The notes beneath the pieces are model-generated. The model did no database searches. It worked only from the letters and a program-made list of their open reading frames with translations, and was not told the origin of the DNA. Both the position numbers and the translations under genes were made by a program. DNA of 64,000 nt from Lepas anatifera (lineage: Eukaryota > Arthropoda > Thecostraca > Lepadidae): contig JAOTON010000047.1 of the NCBI GenBank assembly GCA_034440635.1, positions 620,001 to 684,000 of the forward strand, read 5' to 3'. Shown here piece by piece: positions 63,911 through 64,000 of the stretch (its first letter is position 1; each line of letters begins with the position of its first letter).

Positions 63911-64000
63911 TTGATGGCTCAGGGACGACTGTTGCTCGGCATTTGGTGCGGGGTCTGTGTCCGATTCATATGTTGTGTTGGGATTGGGATGGAGTTTGAT

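Overview
The window is eukaryotic nuclear DNA, almost certainly from an arthropod and plausibly a crustacean; the species cannot be fixed from the sequence. The reasons are genes split by GT-AG introns, tRNA-derived SINEs, decayed non-LTR retrotransposons and hAT-type MITEs, a Painless-like TRPA channel, and pentameric TTAGG repeats (the arthropod telomere unit). The exons are GC-rich and lie in AT-richer, repeat-dense introns and spacers.

Layout. At 2.9-4.4 kb (+) is an unrecognised coiled-coil gene. From 26.2 kb down to 10.3 kb (-) are eight exons of the spliceosomal/ribosomal DEAH helicase DHX15 (Prp43). All splice phases agree, but the C-terminal exons are not found. Intron 1 of DHX15 (8.9 kb) is a repeat dump. 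It holds a LINE reverse-transcriptase remnant split by a SINE, a decayed multi-copy transposon-like gene, a MITE, a second SINE/LINE pair, a long CT microsatellite and an antisense GTF3C5-like (TFIIIC subunit) fragment with an in-frame stop. From 28.4 to 29.7 kb is a large palindrome whose arms carry TTAGG/CCTAA arrays. From 33.5 to 44.3 kb (+) is a complete eight-exon DRG1 GTPase gene (366 aa); its intron 7 holds a 43-bp minisatellite of about 31 units. From 44.3 to 51.9 kb there are repeats only, including a second, unrelated 43-bp minisatellite. From 54.7 to 52.0 kb (-) is a TRPA-type ion channel of about 919 codons with two compensating frameshifts. The last 9 kb are repeats, MITEs and a corrupted-looking A-rich patch.

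The genes do not form a pathway: DHX15 acts in spliceosome disassembly and ribosome maturation, DRG1 is a ribosome-associated GTPase, and TRPA channels are membrane sensors. No operon-like logic is expected. The most unusual structures are the telomere-repeat palindrome, elements dense in AGGTCA (nuclear-receptor half-site) motifs, and the repeated nesting of SINEs in older elements.
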